Source: an uncultured Pseudomonadota bacterium
GTDB lineage: Bacteria > Pseudomonadota > Gammaproteobacteria > Burkholderiales > Rhodocyclaceae
Assembly: GCA_903939665.1 (NCBI GenBank)
Contig: CAJAHZ010000254.1
Span: forward strand, 1-14,567
Reading direction: 5' to 3'
DNA length: 14,567 bases
Shown: positions 14,457 to 14,567 of the stretch, in pieces
Layout: each line of letters begins with the position of its first letter
Numbering within the stretch: position 1 is the stretch's first letter
Program-made: the position numbers and the translations under genes
The notes under the pieces: model-generated
The model's database searches: none
Told to the model about the DNA's origin: nothing
What the model saw: the letters and a program-made list of their open reading frames with translations, nothing else

Positions 14457-14567
14457 ATGTTGCAAAAAGTGTTTTCCGTGCTCTTGGTTTTCGGTTTTTT
14501 CCTGCTGGCGGCCTGCAACAGTTTGCCTCCTGCCGGTACTTCGACAACGGGGGACTTGTCCGCCGAG
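14457..14567 (+). CDS. Lipoprotein, 5' part of gene (QseG/YfhG-like by position)
   Basis: The first 37 codons of a gene that runs off the right edge. The product begins with a lipoprotein signal peptide: K4, a hydrophobic core VLLVFGFFLL, and lipobox L17-A18-A19-C20. The residue after the cysteine is Asn, not Asp, so outer-membrane sorting by Lol is expected. A P/T/S-rich linker follows. ATG 14457 lies 6 nt after the kinase stop, with AAAGGAAA about 10 nt upstream. In E. coli the gene between glrK (qseE) and glrR (qseF) is the outer-membrane lipoprotein qseG (yfhG), so the position suggests the same role. The sequence seen is too short to confirm homology. Confidence 0.82.
   Translation, partial: MLQKVFSVLLVFGFFLLAACNSLPPAGTSTTGDLSAE

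Overview
The window looks like a chromosomal segment of a betaproteobacterium, most likely from the Rhodocyclales (Dechloromonas/Azonexus-like). The reasons are high GC with G/C-ending codons, the smc–zipA-like–ligA order, a HPRT/5'-methylthioinosine-phosphorylase pair, and a GlrK-type sensor kinase followed by a lipoprotein gene. This placement is inference from gene content and remembered gene order, not from a search.

Left part (1–2017), accessory: the 3' end of an unidentified plus-strand gene (2–145) converges on a decayed minus-strand gene (1263–125). The decayed gene has a strong ribosome binding site and a plausible protein, but it carries an in-frame amber codon at codon 8 and a one-base frameshift at an A7 run. 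It lies just downstream of an intact mntA–hepT pair (1942–1297), a type VII toxin–antitoxin module in which the MntA nucleotidyltransferase AMPylates the HepT HEPN RNase. mntA, hepT and the broken gene read in one direction and may share a transcript.

Middle (2018–3317): a tight minus-strand pair holds queF (7-cyano-7-deazaguanine reductase, queuosine synthesis) and a SEC-C zinc-motif protein of the UPF0149/YecA type. A 165-bp divergent control region separates queF from smc. It holds overlapping -10-like boxes on the two strands and, on the smc side, two strong RNA hairpins, the second terminator-like and ending 8 nt before the smc start.

Right part (3318–14567), housekeeping, all on the plus strand: smc (chromosome condensation), a zipA-like FtsZ-binding membrane protein, ligA (NAD+-dependent DNA ligase), galU (UDP-glucose pyrophosphorylase), hpt (hypoxanthine/guanine phosphoribosyltransferase), mtnP (probably 5'-methylthioinosine phosphorylase) and def (peptide deformylase). 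Gaps are at most 9 nt, or the genes overlap, so about 9.5 kb could be one operon spanning chromosome segregation, division, repair, precursor sugars and purine salvage. The hpt/mtnP pair forms a two-step route from methylthioinosine through hypoxanthine to IMP. After a 163-bp gap comes a GlrK/QseE-like histidine kinase and the first 37 codons of a lipoprotein, the expected position of a QseG (YfhG)-like partner; a GlrR regulator gene would be expected beyond the window.

No CRISPR array, tRNA, rRNA or insertion sequence was seen. The least ordinary parts are the toxin–antitoxin locus with its broken third gene and the structured leader of smc.
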